Positions 9,754-18,891 of a stretch of DNA of 64,000 bases are shown piece after piece. Made by a program: the position numbers and the translations under genes. The notes under the pieces were generated by a model, which did not search any database, was not told the origin of the DNA, and saw only the letters and a list, made by a program, of their open reading frames with translations. The DNA lies in the NCBI RefSeq assembly GCF_026340675.1, contig NZ_JAPEOX010000002.1:1-64000 (forward strand). The letters are read 5' to 3'. The stretch is from Streptomyces sp. NBC_01264. GTDB lineage: Bacteria > Actinomycetota > Actinomycetes > Streptomycetales > Streptomycetaceae. The first letter of the stretch is position 1. Each line of letters starts with the position of its first letter.

Positions 9754-10989
9754 ATGCCCGCTCAGAACACCCCTCCAGGCTCAAGGCCCCCGACCTCTGG
9801 CGGATTGCCCGGCTGGCTAACCATCCTGTTGGCCACAGCCTGCGGGCTGACCGTGGCCAACCTCTACTATGCTCAGCCGCTGCTGGACATCCTTCGCGAC
9901 GCGTTCGACCTCCCGGTGTCGACCGCAGGCGTCCTGATCACCGTCACCCAGCTCGGCTACGCCCTGGGCATGCTCCTACTCGTTCCGCTAGGTGACACCG
10001 TCGAGAACGCCCGGCTCGTACAGGTCCTGCTAGCAATCACCGCGGTCGGCATGGCCGCCGGCGGGCTGGCCCCCACTTTCGCGGTCCTGGTCGTGGCCGC
10101 CGCGATCGCGAGCGCGACATCGGTGGTGGCCCAGGTCCTGGTCCCCTACGCAGCCGACCTCGCCCCGGACCACATGCGCGGGGCCGTCGTGGGACGCGTG
10201 ATGAGCGGACTACTGGCTGGCATTCTCCTATCACGCACGGTAGGCAGCTTCATTGCCGAAATCGCCGGCTGGCGCGCCGTCTACCTGATCTCCGCAGTAC
10301 TCATGGCTGGTCTCGCCGTCGTCCTGCGACTGGCGCTTCCCCGCCATCCCCCGACCAGCAGCCAGTCCTACGCCGCACTTCTCCGCTCCACTGCACAGCT
10401 GGTACGCACCCACCCCCAGTTGCGACGGCGCTCCTTCTACCACGCATGTGTCTTCGCCGGCTTCAGTGCCTTCTGGTCGACCATCGCATACGTACTGACG
10501 AGTTCGCCGTTCAACTACTCCCTACTGGGCGTGGGCATCTTTGCCCTCGTAGGAGCAGCTGGCGCGCTCGTGGCACCATTCGCCGGACGCCTGGCCGACA
10601 AGGGCTATGTCCGCCGGCTGACTCCGGTCGCCTGCCTCCTCACCGCCACCAGCCTCGTATGGGCCGGGTTCTCGGGGCACCAGATCATCATGCTGGCCAT
10701 GGCCGCGATCCTGCTGGACACCGCTGTCCAATGCTCCCTCATCTTCGGCCAGCACACCATCTACCTACTCGACTCCAGCGCACGCGCCCGAATCACCAGC
10801 GTATACATCGCCGCCTTCTTCGTCGGCGGTGCCATCGGCTCCCAAGTCGGGACCTACGCCTACCACCTGGGCGGCTGGTTCCCTCTGACCCTTACGGCAG
10901 CAGCCTTCCCGGCGCTGGCGGCTTTGGTGTCATTCACCGAAAGGCTACCTCGCACCCCGGCCCGTCAATCGAATGTAGACGCCCCGTAG
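9754..10989 (+). CDS. MFS transporter, drug-efflux type
   Basis: 411 residues with about twelve hydrophobic segments. ATG 9754 is preceded by AGAGGAGGATCCG, a strong ribosome binding site. The start NLYYAQPLLDILRDAF, the first loop GYALGMLLLVPLGD and the central loop LADKGYVRRL are typical of the major facilitator superfamily, in the branch that includes YnfM/AraJ-like and chloramphenicol-type efflux proteins. It should act in the cytoplasmic membrane as a proton-coupled exporter, but the substrate cannot be told from sequence. It stands alone between an IS3 fragment and a MITE-like repeat, with no adjacent regulator. Confidence 0.9.
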   Translation: MPAQNTPPGSRPPTSGGLPGWLTILLATACGLTVANLYYAQPLLDILRDAFDLPVSTAGVLITVTQLGYALGMLLLVPLGDTVENARLVQVLLAITAVGMAAGGLAPTFAVLVVAAAIASATSVVAQVLVPYAADLAPDHMRGAVVGRVMSGLLAGILLSRTVGSFIAEIAGWRAVYLISAVLMAGLAVVLRLALPRHPPTSSQSYAALLRSTAQLVRTHPQLRRRSFYHACVFAGFSAFWSTIAYVLTSSPFNYSLLGVGIFALVGAAGALVAPFAGRLADKGYVRRLTPVACLLTATSLVWAGFSGHQIIMLAMAAILLDTAVQCSLIFGQHTIYLLDSSARARITSVYIAAFFVGGAIGSQVGTYAYHLGGWFPLTLTAAAFPALAALVSFTERLPRTPARQSNVDAP

Positions 10990-11037
10990 TCGGGCCTGCC
11001 GTCGAACGGTGACGGACACGCCGACGGAGCCCTCTAT

Positions 11038-11199
11038 GGGCACTGTCACGTTAACGATGCATGGCATGGGCGCGTCAGTAGATCTTTCGGTGGGCGCCCC
11101 GGAGCGCATCGTCAGGCGAGAATTCTCCGTGGCGGATACGTTGGAAACGCCCAGATTTTCTGACGTGGTCACGCCAATTTCAATAACGTGACAGCGCCC
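11038..11199. repeat. MITE-like 162-bp element, copy 1
   Basis: GGGCACTGTCACGTTAA at the left and, inverted, GGGCGCTGTCACGTTATT at the right form near-perfect terminal repeats around a short non-transposase core. A second, truncated copy lies at 21774-21905. The tips resemble the IS6 ends here (GGC..TGTCACGTT), which suggests an IS6-type transposase as the mobilising enzyme. Confidence 0.7.
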
Positions 11200-11220
11200 A
11201 CCCCCGGCCCGGCCCCACCA

Positions 11221-11270
11221 CACCCTGACCCACCATCAAACGATCATGCTGGCGACAACGTGACAATGCC
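11221..11270. repeat. Solo IS6 end (about 50 bp)
   Basis: It matches in inverted orientation the outermost 50 bp of the IS6 elements at 13238 and 18584, including ACCATCAAACGATCA and the tip CGACAACGTGACAATGCC. No transposase is attached. Confidence 0.7.
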
Positions 11271-11512
11271 CAGTCGGGTCAAGTCCAGGCTGCCCGCCTG
11301 TCGCGTCGGTACCGATCCCGCGGCGGGTCGATGCTATTCATGATCCCCTACAGCGCCGATCCAACAGGGAGTGATCTCATGAGACTAGGATTCCCGCGTG
11401 GCTGCGTGCGCCACCGCCGCACTGTGCGCAGCCGGAGCCCTTTGAAGTTCCCCCTCTGAGCTGGACAGCCTGATACTGGGACGGACAGTCCCGGAGGAAG
11501 CAGTCCCAGGTA

Positions 11513-11818
11513 GTGAGCAAGAAGAGCAACACGAGCAAGCGGTACACGGCCGAGTTCAAGCGCGACGCGGTGGCCCTGGTGCACTCGTCGGGCAAGACGG
11601 TCACCGAGGTCGCCCGGGAGATTGGCGTGAGCCCCGAGGGACTGCGTAACTGGGTCAACCAGGACAAGACCGACCGCGGCCAGGGGCCGACGGGCGCGCT
11701 GACCACGGCCGAGCGCGAGGAGCTGGCGCGCCTGCGCCGCAAGGTCCGCGAGATGGAACAGACCATCGAGGTACTGGGAAAAGCGACCGCCTTCTTCGCG
11801 AACCGCAAGACGAAGTAG
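11513..11818 (+). CDS. IS3-family OrfA (copy A)
   Basis: 101 residues from a GTG start. It contains the HTH GKTVTEVAREIGVSPEGLRN and a C-terminal coiled coil ending VREMEQTIEVLGKATAFF, used for DNA binding and dimerisation. OrfB continues in the -1 frame, so the active OrfAB fusion is expected from ribosomal frameshifting near the end of this gene. Confidence 0.9.
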   Translation: MSKKSNTSKRYTAEFKRDAVALVHSSGKTVTEVAREIGVSPEGLRNWVNQDKTDRGQGPTGALTTAEREELARLRRKVREMEQTIEVLGKATAFFANRKTK

Positions 11819-11895
11819 ACGCAGCCACGCGCTACGCGTTCGTCGACGCGGAGAAGGCCGGCCCCGAACGCCCTGACGGCTACAGTGTCTCGCTG

Positions 11896-12732
11896 TTGTG
11901 CCGGGCCCTGGAGATCTCCCGCTCCGGCTACTACGCCTACCTCGCCGCCCGTCCGGCCGCCGCCGTCACAGCGCGCGAGGAGGACGAGCTGGTGGCCGAG
12001 ATCCGGCAGGTCCACGAGGAATCCCGTCGTGCCTACGGCGCCCCGAGGATCACCGCGGCCCTGCGCCGAAAGGGCCGGAGGGTCAACCGGAAGAAGGTCG
12101 AGCGGCTGATGCGCGAGCACGACATCCGCGGGATTACCCGCCGCAAGCGCCGAAACCTCACCAAGGCAGACCGCAGGGCGGCACCCTCCCCGGACCTGGT
12201 CGGACGCGACTTCACCGCGGCTGAGCCGGGCACGAAGCTGGTCTCGGACATCACGTACCTGCCGACGCTCGCCGGCTGGTGGTATCTGGCGACCGTCATC
12301 GACCTGGCCACTCGCGAGGTGATCGGGTACGCGATGGCCGACCACCACCGCGCCGAGCTCGTCACCGGCGCCCTGAAAATGGCCGCCGGCCGCGGCGCCC
12401 TCAAGCCGGGCTGCATCGCCCACTCGGACCGCGGATCTGAATACACATCAGGCGAATACCGCACGCTCATATGGGAGTTGAACCTGAGACAGAGCATGGG
12501 CAGAACGGGCTCATGTTACGATAACGCCGCAGCCGAAAGCTTTTTCGGATTGCTGAAAGCGGAGATCGGGACCACCGTCTGGGAGTCCCACGAGGCGGCC
12601 CGCGCCGACGTCTTCCGCTTCATCGAGGTCGAATACAACCGCACGCGGCTGCGCAAGCACCCCGTGTATGGCTACGTCACCCCACTCGAAACCAGAGCGC
12701 TGGCGACCCACGACCTCACCCCCGCAGCGTAA
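11896..12732 (+). CDS. IS3-family OrfB transposase (copy A)
   Basis: 278 residues from a TTG start; the frame is open upstream to the OrfA overlap. The HTH_21-like region is RRAYGAPRITAALRRKGRRV. The DDE integrase core comprises LVSDITYLPTLAGW, AHSDRGSEYTSGEY and NAAAESFFGLLKAEI. The C-terminal YGYVTPLE motif is present. It carries out transposition as part of the OrfAB fusion. Confidence 0.92.
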   Translation: MCRALEISRSGYYAYLAARPAAAVTAREEDELVAEIRQVHEESRRAYGAPRITAALRRKGRRVNRKKVERLMREHDIRGITRRKRRNLTKADRRAAPSPDLVGRDFTAAEPGTKLVSDITYLPTLAGWWYLATVIDLATREVIGYAMADHHRAELVTGALKMAAGRGALKPGCIAHSDRGSEYTSGEYRTLIWELNLRQSMGRTGSCYDNAAAESFFGLLKAEIGTTVWESHEAARADVFRFIEVEYNRTRLRKHPVYGYVTPLETRALATHDLTPAA

Positions 12733-12789
12733 CCACCCGCTGTCCAGGTTCAGGGGGGAACTTCACTTTCAGGAAGCGCTCTAGCTGAC

Positions 12790-13216
12790 GATGGACTTGA
12801 TGGCCGCGGCCACGCGGTGATCTTCAACAGCGGCGCGAACAGCACCATCAACAACGCCGGACGGGATCTCGCCATCGGGGGGCGGCGTTGCAGGGGTTGG
12901 GCACTCCCTCGGCCTCGTGCGGGGCGTCAGTCCGGACTTCTTCATCCACAACAACACCCTCATCAGCCTGCACGTGAGGTGCACGACGACGGGGTGTGGT
13001 GACGCAATCTCCATCGCGCCGGGAGCGTCACAGGACTTTGAAGATGCCACCCCAGGCACCGTCTACAGCGTGTACGCCTCGAGCACGGCAGGGGATGCCC
13101 TCGGCCGCTTCACATGGAACAGTCAGCAACCAGAGTGCGACACCAGCGCGCTGCCGCTGGCCTGTGCTGTCTCTACGGGCCCGGCACCCACCGTTACGTT
13201 CTCACCTCGCACCTGA
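12790..13216 (+). pseudogene. Remnant of a secreted-type protein, frameshifted at G6
   Basis: The first frame gives HAVIFNSGANSTINNAGRD. Removing one G from the run of six at about 12877-12882 joins it to GGGVAGVGHSLGLVRGVSPD and the rest, ending TVTFSPRT at 13216. The downstream part has two Cys pairs (CTTTGC and CDT...LAC), suggesting disulphides and export. The 5' end is cut by IS3 copy A. The family is unknown. The homopolymer could be an assembly error. Confidence 0.5.
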
Positions 13217-13237
13217 CACACTCGCGGCTGTCGAAAT

Positions 13238-13286
13238 GGCGTTGTCACGTTGTCGGCGGCGTGATCGTTTGATGGTGTGTCAGGGT
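13238..13286. repeat. Extra IS6 end in tandem with the next element
   Basis: GGCGTTGTCACGTTGTCGG and the following 30 bases duplicate the start of the element at 13287 in the same orientation. This leaves two IS6 tips 49 bp apart. Confidence 0.7.
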
Positions 13287-14153
13287 GGCGCCGTCACGTT
13301 GTCGGTGGTGTGATCGTTTGATTGTGCGTCAGGTTGTGCGGGGGCCGTCGGCGGCCCGCTGCTCAGGCTGTGGCGGGCATGCCGGTGGCATCGGTGATCT
13401 GGTCCCAGATGGTGAACCTGACGGTCATCTCGAAGCGGTGGCGGCCGGCGGTCACCAGGTGCCGGTGGGGATGGAAGTGGGGTGAGATCCCGGTGAACGC
13501 GGACAGGAACCGCTGCGCTCCGCCGGAGCTGCGGAAGCCTTTCATTGCGCGTTCACGCTGCCGGGTGGGTTGGTGGGAGTTCTCCGCCCGGTTGTTCAAT
13601 CCTTTGTGGGAACGGCGTTCCACCGAGGGCATCACCTCGCGATGTGCGGCCCCGTAGGACTTCAGCTTGTCGGTGACGACCACCCGGGGCACCTGCCCGG
13701 TGGAGGTAAGGAGCCGGCGGAAGAAACGCCTGGCCGCAGCCTTGTCACGACGGCTCTGCACCAGGATGTCCAGGACGTTGCCGTCACGGTCGACGGCCCG
13801 CCACAAGTACTTCGACGCCCCGGTGATCTTGATGAAGACCTCGTCCAGATGCCATTTATCGCCAGGCTGCGGGCGTCGCCGGCGCAACGCGTTCGCGTAC
13901 GTCTGGCCGAACTTCAAACACCAGCGCCGGATGGTCTCGTAGGAGACGATCACCCCGCGCTCGAGCATCATCTCCTCGACTTCACGGAAGCTGAGGGGGA
14001 AGCGGAAGTACAGCCACACACAGTGCGAAATGATCTCGGCCGGGTACCGGTGATTCTTGTACAACGGCACCACAAACGACACGGTCGAGCCCCTCCCCAG
14101 ACACAGACAACCCGAAGATCATCACAGACCGCCACCGACAACGTGACAAGGCC
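13287..14153 (-). mobile_element. IS6-family insertion sequence
   Basis: The tips are GGCGCCGTCACGTTGTCGG at 13287 and, inverted, CGACAACGTGACAAGGCC ending at 14153. It encloses an intact transposase. Its right end truncates a Mu-type transposase gene. Confidence 0.85.
13363..14082 (-). CDS. IS6-family transposase
   Basis: 239 residues, the same length as the copy at 4805-5524, with differences scattered through the sequence. The DDE core is HLDEVFIKITGASKYLW, VVVTDKLKSYGAA and NRAENSHQPTRQ. The sequence ends ATGMPATA. No lesion is seen. Confidence 0.9.
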   Translation of the reverse strand: MSFVVPLYKNHRYPAEIISHCVWLYFRFPLSFREVEEMMLERGVIVSYETIRRWCLKFGQTYANALRRRRPQPGDKWHLDEVFIKITGASKYLWRAVDRDGNVLDILVQSRRDKAAARRFFRRLLTSTGQVPRVVVTDKLKSYGAAHREVMPSVERRSHKGLNNRAENSHQPTRQRERAMKGFRSSGGAQRFLSAFTGISPHFHPHRHLVTAGRHRFEMTVRFTIWDQITDATGMPATA

Positions 14154-14682
14154 TGTAGCCGGGCAAGACGGCGAAGAGCATGCGGTCCGCGCACCGGTTG
14201 AGGTTCTCCACCTTGCCCTTCAGATGAGGGCTGTAGGCAGGCAGATCCTCGAACTTGGTATCCAGATCGGTGAAGGCGGCCAGGACCGTCTTCGACAGGA
14301 AGTCCCGGCCTCGGACGACCCGCACACGCTCGGGTATGCCACCCGCGGGTCCGTACGGGCCGGCGCGCAGCACCGCGGCACGCAGAGCTGCCAGGATCGA
14401 GGCCCGGGACGGATGGCCAGGGGTGACTTCGGTACCCGTGATGGTCTTCGTCGCGACGTCGATGAACCACGTCACCCACGGGCGCACCAGCTCCCCGTCC
14501 GCGTCGACTACAAGCGGCGTCTGGACGTGGTCGGCCTCCCAGTTACGGTTCCGCCACTCCGTCGGGCGACGCCCGAACACATCGTGGGCCCGGGCTGCCT
14601 CGGGCCCCCGGGCCAGACCCGCGCGCTCGCCTGCGGTCAGGTCACGGCGCACCGCGCGCAGGAACGTCGACAACGACGGCAC
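14154..14682 (-). pseudogene. Mu/IS481-like DDE transposase fragment
   Basis: The retained segment reads NWEADHVQTPLVVDADG with the first catalytic Asp, then TWFIDVATKTITG, VVRGRDFLSK and AYSPHLKGKVENLNR, where the Glu of PHLKGKVE is the expected catalytic residue. The C-terminal part is cut by the IS6 end at 14153. The N-terminal half is missing: only 11 bp separate GTG 14682 from the IS630 tip. Confidence 0.7.
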
Positions 14683-14798
14683 GGGATCGATTACTGAGGA
14701 CTTCAGGGTGGGATCGGTGGGTTGATAGCCAGGCCGGTGGCGGTGAGGCAGCCGTCGATCAGGTGTGAAGTTCCCCCCTGAACCTGGACAGCGGGTGG

Positions 14799-15635
14799 TT
14801 ACGCTGCGGGGGTGAGGTCGTGGGTCGCCAGCGCTCTGGTTTCGAGTGGGGTGACGTAGCCATACACGGGGTGCTTGCGCAGCCGCGTGCGGTTGTATTC
14901 GACCTCGATGAAGCGGAAGACGTCGGCGCGGGCCGCCTCGTGGGACTCCCAGACGGTGGTCCCGATCTCCGCTTTCAGCAATCCGAAAAAGCTTTCGGCT
15001 GCGGCGTTATCGTAACATGAGCCCGTTCTGCCCATGCTCTGTCTCAGGTTCAACTCCCATATGAGCGTGCGGTATTCGCCTGATGTGTATTCAGATCCGC
15101 GGTCCGAGTGGGCGATACAGCCCGGCTTGAGGGCGCCGCGGCCGGCGGCCATTTTCAGGGCGCCGGTGACGAGCTCGGCGCGGTGGTGGTCGGCCATCGC
15201 GTACCCGATCACCTCGCGAGTGGCCAGGTCGATGACGGTCGCCAGATACCACCAGCCGGCGAGCGTCGGCAGGTACGTGATGTCCGAGACCAGCTTCGTG
15301 CCCGGCTCAGCCGCGGTGAAGTCGCGTCCGACCAGGTCCGGGGAGGGTGCCGCCCTGCGGTCTGCCTTGGTGAGGTTTCGGCGCTTGCGGCGGGTAATCC
15401 CGCGGATGTCGTGCTCGCGCATCAGCCGCTCGACCTTCTTCCGGTTGACCCTCCGGCCCTTTCGGCGCAGGGCCGCGGTGATCCTCGGGGCGCCGTAGGC
15501 ACGACGGGATTCCTCGTGGACCTGCCGGATCTCGGCCACCAGCTCGTCCTCCTCGCGCGCTGTGACGGCGGCGGCCGGACGGGCGGCGAGGTAGGCGTAG
15601 TAGCCGGAGCGGGAGATCTCCAGGGCCCGGCACAA
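14799..15635 (-). CDS. IS3-family OrfB transposase (copy B)
   Basis: 278 residues, identical in sequence to the OrfB of copy A. The one nucleotide difference I noticed (near 15117, versus 12417 in copy A) is synonymous in the GCIAHSDRG motif. The full DDE core is present. Confidence 0.92.
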   Translation of the reverse strand: MCRALEISRSGYYAYLAARPAAAVTAREEDELVAEIRQVHEESRRAYGAPRITAALRRKGRRVNRKKVERLMREHDIRGITRRKRRNLTKADRRAAPSPDLVGRDFTAAEPGTKLVSDITYLPTLAGWWYLATVIDLATREVIGYAMADHHRAELVTGALKMAAGRGALKPGCIAHSDRGSEYTSGEYRTLIWELNLRQSMGRTGSCYDNAAAESFFGLLKAEIGTTVWESHEAARADVFRFIEVEYNRTRLRKHPVYGYVTPLETRALATHDLTPAA

Positions 15636-15712
15636 CAGCGAGACACTGTAGCCGTCAGGGCGTTCGGGGCCGGCCTTCTCCGCGTCGACGAACGCGTAGC
15701 GCGTGGCTGCGT

Positions 15713-16018
15713 CTACTTCGTCTTGCGGTTCGCGAAGAAGGCGGTCGCTTTTCCCAGTACCTCGATGGTCTGTTCCATCTCGCGGACCTTGCGGCGCAGG
15801 CGCGCCAGCTCCTCGCGCTCGGCCGTGGTCAGCGCGCCCGTCGGCCCCTGGCCGCGGTCGGTCTTGTCCTGGTTGACCCAGTTACGCAGTCCCTCGGGGC
15901 TCACGCCAATCTCCCGGGCGACCTCGGTGACCGTCTTGCCCGACGAGTGCACCAGGGCCACCGCGTCGCGCTTGAACTCGGCCGTGTACCGCTTGCTCGT
16001 GTTGCTCTTCTTGCTCAC
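15713..16018 (-). CDS. IS3-family OrfA (copy B)
   Basis: 101 residues, identical to OrfA of copy A, with HTH and C-terminal coiled coil. OrfB again lies in the -1 frame downstream. Confidence 0.9.
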   Translation of the reverse strand: MSKKSNTSKRYTAEFKRDAVALVHSSGKTVTEVAREIGVSPEGLRNWVNQDKTDRGQGPTGALTTAEREELARLRRKVREMEQTIEVLGKATAFFANRKTK

Positions 16019-17162
16019 TACCTGGGACTGCTTCCTCCGGGACTGTCCGTCCCAGTATCAGGCTGTCCAGCTCAGAGGGGGAACTTCAGGTGGGGTCGAA
16101 GCTGGATTCTGCGTAACTCGCGGCGAAGTGTGCGGTCGAGGTCGTCGGGGGTGTCGAAGGCGGTGTTGGCCGTGGCTCTGCGCACGAGGGACCAGACGGC
16201 TTCGACGGGGTTCAGGTCTGGTGCGTATGCCGGGAGGCGGATGGTTGTGAGCCAGTCGTGTTCGGCCTCGTAGCGCTTCAGCCCGGCGGCCAGGTGGGTG
16301 TTGAGGTTGTCCCAGACCACGATGATGGGGCCGCCGAGCTGGCTATGTGCCCTCACCAGCAGGTCGCGGTAGTCCTGCCAGGAGAAACTCTTGCGGGCGC
16401 CCTTGAGCAGGAGATGGTTGCGGGGGCGGTGGATGAGACGGCTCTTCTCTCCGGGTTTGTAGCAGCACAGGGCCGCGACCGAGGTCCTGCGGCGGGAGCG
16501 TCCGCGGACGCGGATGACAGGGGTGTGTGTCCGCGCCGGCCCCAGGTGCGGGCGCGGGGCGGCGTCATGGAGAATCCGGCCTCGTCCTCGAAGACGATCC
16601 AGGCCCCGGACGTCGCCGCGAGGCGTTTGCCTCCGGCCACACCTCCTTCTTCCAGAGCTCGACGGCGTGCTCGTCCCGCTCGAGTGCTCTGCGGGCGGGT
16701 GCCTGCCAGGACCAGCCGTGCCGTTTCAGCAGCCGCCACACCGTTGCCACCGACAGGCTCACCCACAGCCGGCGGCGGATCAGCGTCTGAACCCGGACCA
16801 GAGTCCAGCGTTCGTCCTCGAAGCCGTGCGCTGAGGGCCCTTTGCCGAGTTCCTCCTCGAGTACGGCGAACTGGGCATCGGTGACGGTCGGGGAGTTGGC
16901 CGGGCCCGTCGAGTGCAGGGCCTCGATTCCGCCCTCGCGCCAGGCACGGCGCCAGCGCTCCACGGACCGCACACTCACCCGCAGGTCCTTCGCGATCACG
17001 ATGGTCTTCTCGCCCGCCGCGAACCGCTCACCGGCCTGAAGCCGGTTCCCCTCACGAAACGCCCGACGCTCAGCGGTCAGGCCCCCACCCTCCGGATACC
17101 TCACCCCACCGGCATACCGCAGGGATCATGAACCGTCACCACCCGACGGCAACCCGCAAAGC

Positions 17163-18288
17163 TCAGTAGATAGCTGCGCACTCGGCGGCGGTTGCGCTGC
17201 GTTCGATCCAGGTGGGCGAAGAAGCCTGGGAGGTCGTGGGTTGGGTCCAGGTCCAGGGGACGACCGTGTATGCCTGTGACTTATTGATCCATACCTCCGC
17301 CTTCCCGGAGAAGATCTTGAGGGCGGGGGTGATGTAGAGCGTCTCCACCTTGCCGGGCGGCACGTTCACCACGACCTGCTGGGTGAACGTGGTGGTGTCC
17401 GTGACGCTCTCCGACCAGGTGTTCTTGATCGTGTTCGTTGCGCTGATCTTGAACCAGTCCGCGGCCGCCACCTCCACCGTGCTGCTGGTCTCCCAGCCGA
17501 AATCATGCGAGTGGGTGCTGGAGAGCGTCTTGGTGTACCAGAGGGTCTGAGTCTGCGCAACTGTTCCGCAGTTGATGCCGTGGGTCGCGTACACCTTTGC
17601 GCCGGTCCCGAAGGTTTCAGGACTCAGCGGTCTCCTTGCAGTACGCGGTTCCGTTGGAACACGCGATGATCGCTTCCTTTTGGGTCGGCGCGTGCGCAAG
17701 ACGGACAGAGCTGATCTCGTTGTAGAGGCTCGTTCCAGCCGTGTGGTAGTCGATCGACTGCAGCGATGACATGTTTCCGGTGTAGCCGGGGTGCTGGGCG
17801 CCGCCGATGGAGCAACCGTTCATACCGATCTCTGAATTGACCTTGTTGTCGTACAGGCCTCCTGTGGAGCCCGTGGCGTCGACGCGGTTGAGGTCGATGG
17901 TGATGGGCTCGGAGGAGATGGACGCGCAGGCGGAGCGGCTGGGGTGGATGAGGATCATGGCGTCGCCGGTGAAGTCGGGATTCTTGAACCACATTCCTAT
18001 GATCCGAGAGTCCGCGGCTGCGATCTTCTTCACGAGGTCGGGACTCAACCCGCCGCTCGGGAGCGTGTCGGGGACTCCCGCGACCGGGGTGCCACCCAGG
18101 ACGCTCAGCAGATTCGTTACGGCAGCCTGGAAGGAGGGGAAGCATCTCCGCAGCCCACCGTCCTCGCTGCCGGCGGCCATGAAACAGGTGGGCGTTCCCG
18201 TAGCGGCCTGGGCAGGCGCCGGAGCCATGAGTCCGACCGACGCTGCGAGCAGGGCCGCCGACCCCAGGGGTAAGAACTTCAACATCTC
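17163..18288 (-). pseudogene. Secreted protein, possible aerolysin-like pore former, frameshifted
   Basis: ATG 18288 starts MLKFLPLGSAALLAASVGLM, a clear Sec signal peptide ending APAQA. The first frame runs to a TGA at 17617 (AYCKETAES). The next frame continues as PETFGTGAKVYATHGINCG to the end, so one indel near 17620-17630 breaks the gene. The second part has Ser/Thr-rich alternating stretches (TLSSTHSHDFGWETSS, TNTIKNTWSESVTDTT) followed by VNVPPGKVETLYI. This is the pattern of aerolysin/ETX-MTX2-type beta-hairpin toxins, an inference from pattern only. The stop codon at 17163 is partly supplied by the IS630 tip; the original stop was TAA. Confidence 0.55.
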
Positions 18289-18891
18289 ACTCTCCACTTC
18301 TGTGCGCATACATGGGCCCACAGTCGAGACATTGCAACGGCTGTCTGAATGCTCGACAGGTGCGTGATTCCGTTGCCGCGCGGCATGCGTGCTGCCTACG
18401 CGCAAATCGGAACCGGGTGGGGGTTCCTCGCGTTTGGTTCCGTCGAAGCAGCCTTGGAGGGGATTCTGATGGCCACCGCGTGCTACGCAGGATTCTTCCG
18501 GGCATCGGTACCTCGGGGGCATCCACCGATCTGGGTCGACCACCCGGCGGTGGTGCACACGATGGATGGCCTAGCCTCGCCGTGGCGTTGTCACGTTGTC
18601 GGCGGTGTGATTGTTGATGGTGTGTCAAGCCGTGCGGGGGCCGTGGGTGGCCCGCCGCTCAGGCTGTGGCGGGCGTGCCGGTGGCTTCCAGATGGTGAAG
18701 CGGACGGTCATCTCGAGGCGGTGGCGGCCGGCGGTCATGAGGTGGCGGTGGGGCCGGAAGTGGGGTGAGATTCCGGTGAACGCGGACAGGAACCGCTGCG
18801 CTCCGCCGGGGCTGCGGAAGCCTTTCATCGCCCGTTCGCGCTGCCGGGTGGGCTGGTGCGAGTTCTCCGCCCGGTTGTTCAGGCCCTTGTG

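Larger units (their letters stand above)
11443..12765 (+). mobile_element. IS3-family element, copy A (1323 bp), intact
   Basis: It begins TGAAGTTCCCCCTCTGAGC and ends with the imperfect inverted counterpart (GGGGGAACTTCA). It is flanked by the direct repeat CTT at 11440-11442 and 12766-12768. A second copy of the same length lies inverted at 14766-16088, and the two encode identical proteins. Both frames are intact. Confidence 0.92.
14766..16088 (-). mobile_element. IS3-family element, copy B (1323 bp), intact
   Basis: It has the same length and proteins as copy A, in opposite orientation. It is flanked by GGTG at 14762-14765 and 16089-16092. Removing it together with one GGTG restores the IS630 reading frame, so it inserted into the IS630 after that element had arrived. 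Confidence 0.92.
14703..17104 (-). pseudogene. IS630-family transposase, frameshifted and split
   Basis: The N-terminal part (17104-16565) has the HTH IVIAKDLRVSVRSVERWRRAW and the KRHGWSWQAPARRA linker. Frame changes near 16610 and 16520 precede WIVFEDEAGFSMTPP with the first Asp, IIVVWDNLNTH with the second, and YAPDLNPVEAVWS with the Glu. The last segment is separated: RRIQLRPH lies at 16089 and LIDGCLTATGLAINPP at 14703-14765, on either side of IS3 copy B. The joined tail matches the normal IS630 C-terminus. Confidence 0.9.
14694..17166 (-). mobile_element. IS630-family element interrupted by IS3 copy B
   Basis: The tips CTGAGG... at 14694 and CTGAGC... (inverted) ending at 17166 are flanked on both sides by TA (14692-14693 and 17167-17168), the target duplication expected of IS630/Tc1. 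Without the inserted IS3 and its 4-bp duplication the element is about 1.15 kb, normal for the family. It sits exactly in the stop codon of the secreted-protein gene at 17163-18288. Confidence 0.85.

Noticed and set aside
11513..15635. Composite transposon bounded by the two IS3 copies
   Set aside because: Each copy has its own separate target duplication, which shows independent insertion.
15108..16250. Long plus-strand frame of 380 codons opposite IS3 copy B
   Set aside because: It is the antisense shadow of the IS3 OrfA/OrfB genes, and the same frame recurs opposite copy A at 11377-12423. High-GC coding DNA commonly leaves such open complements.
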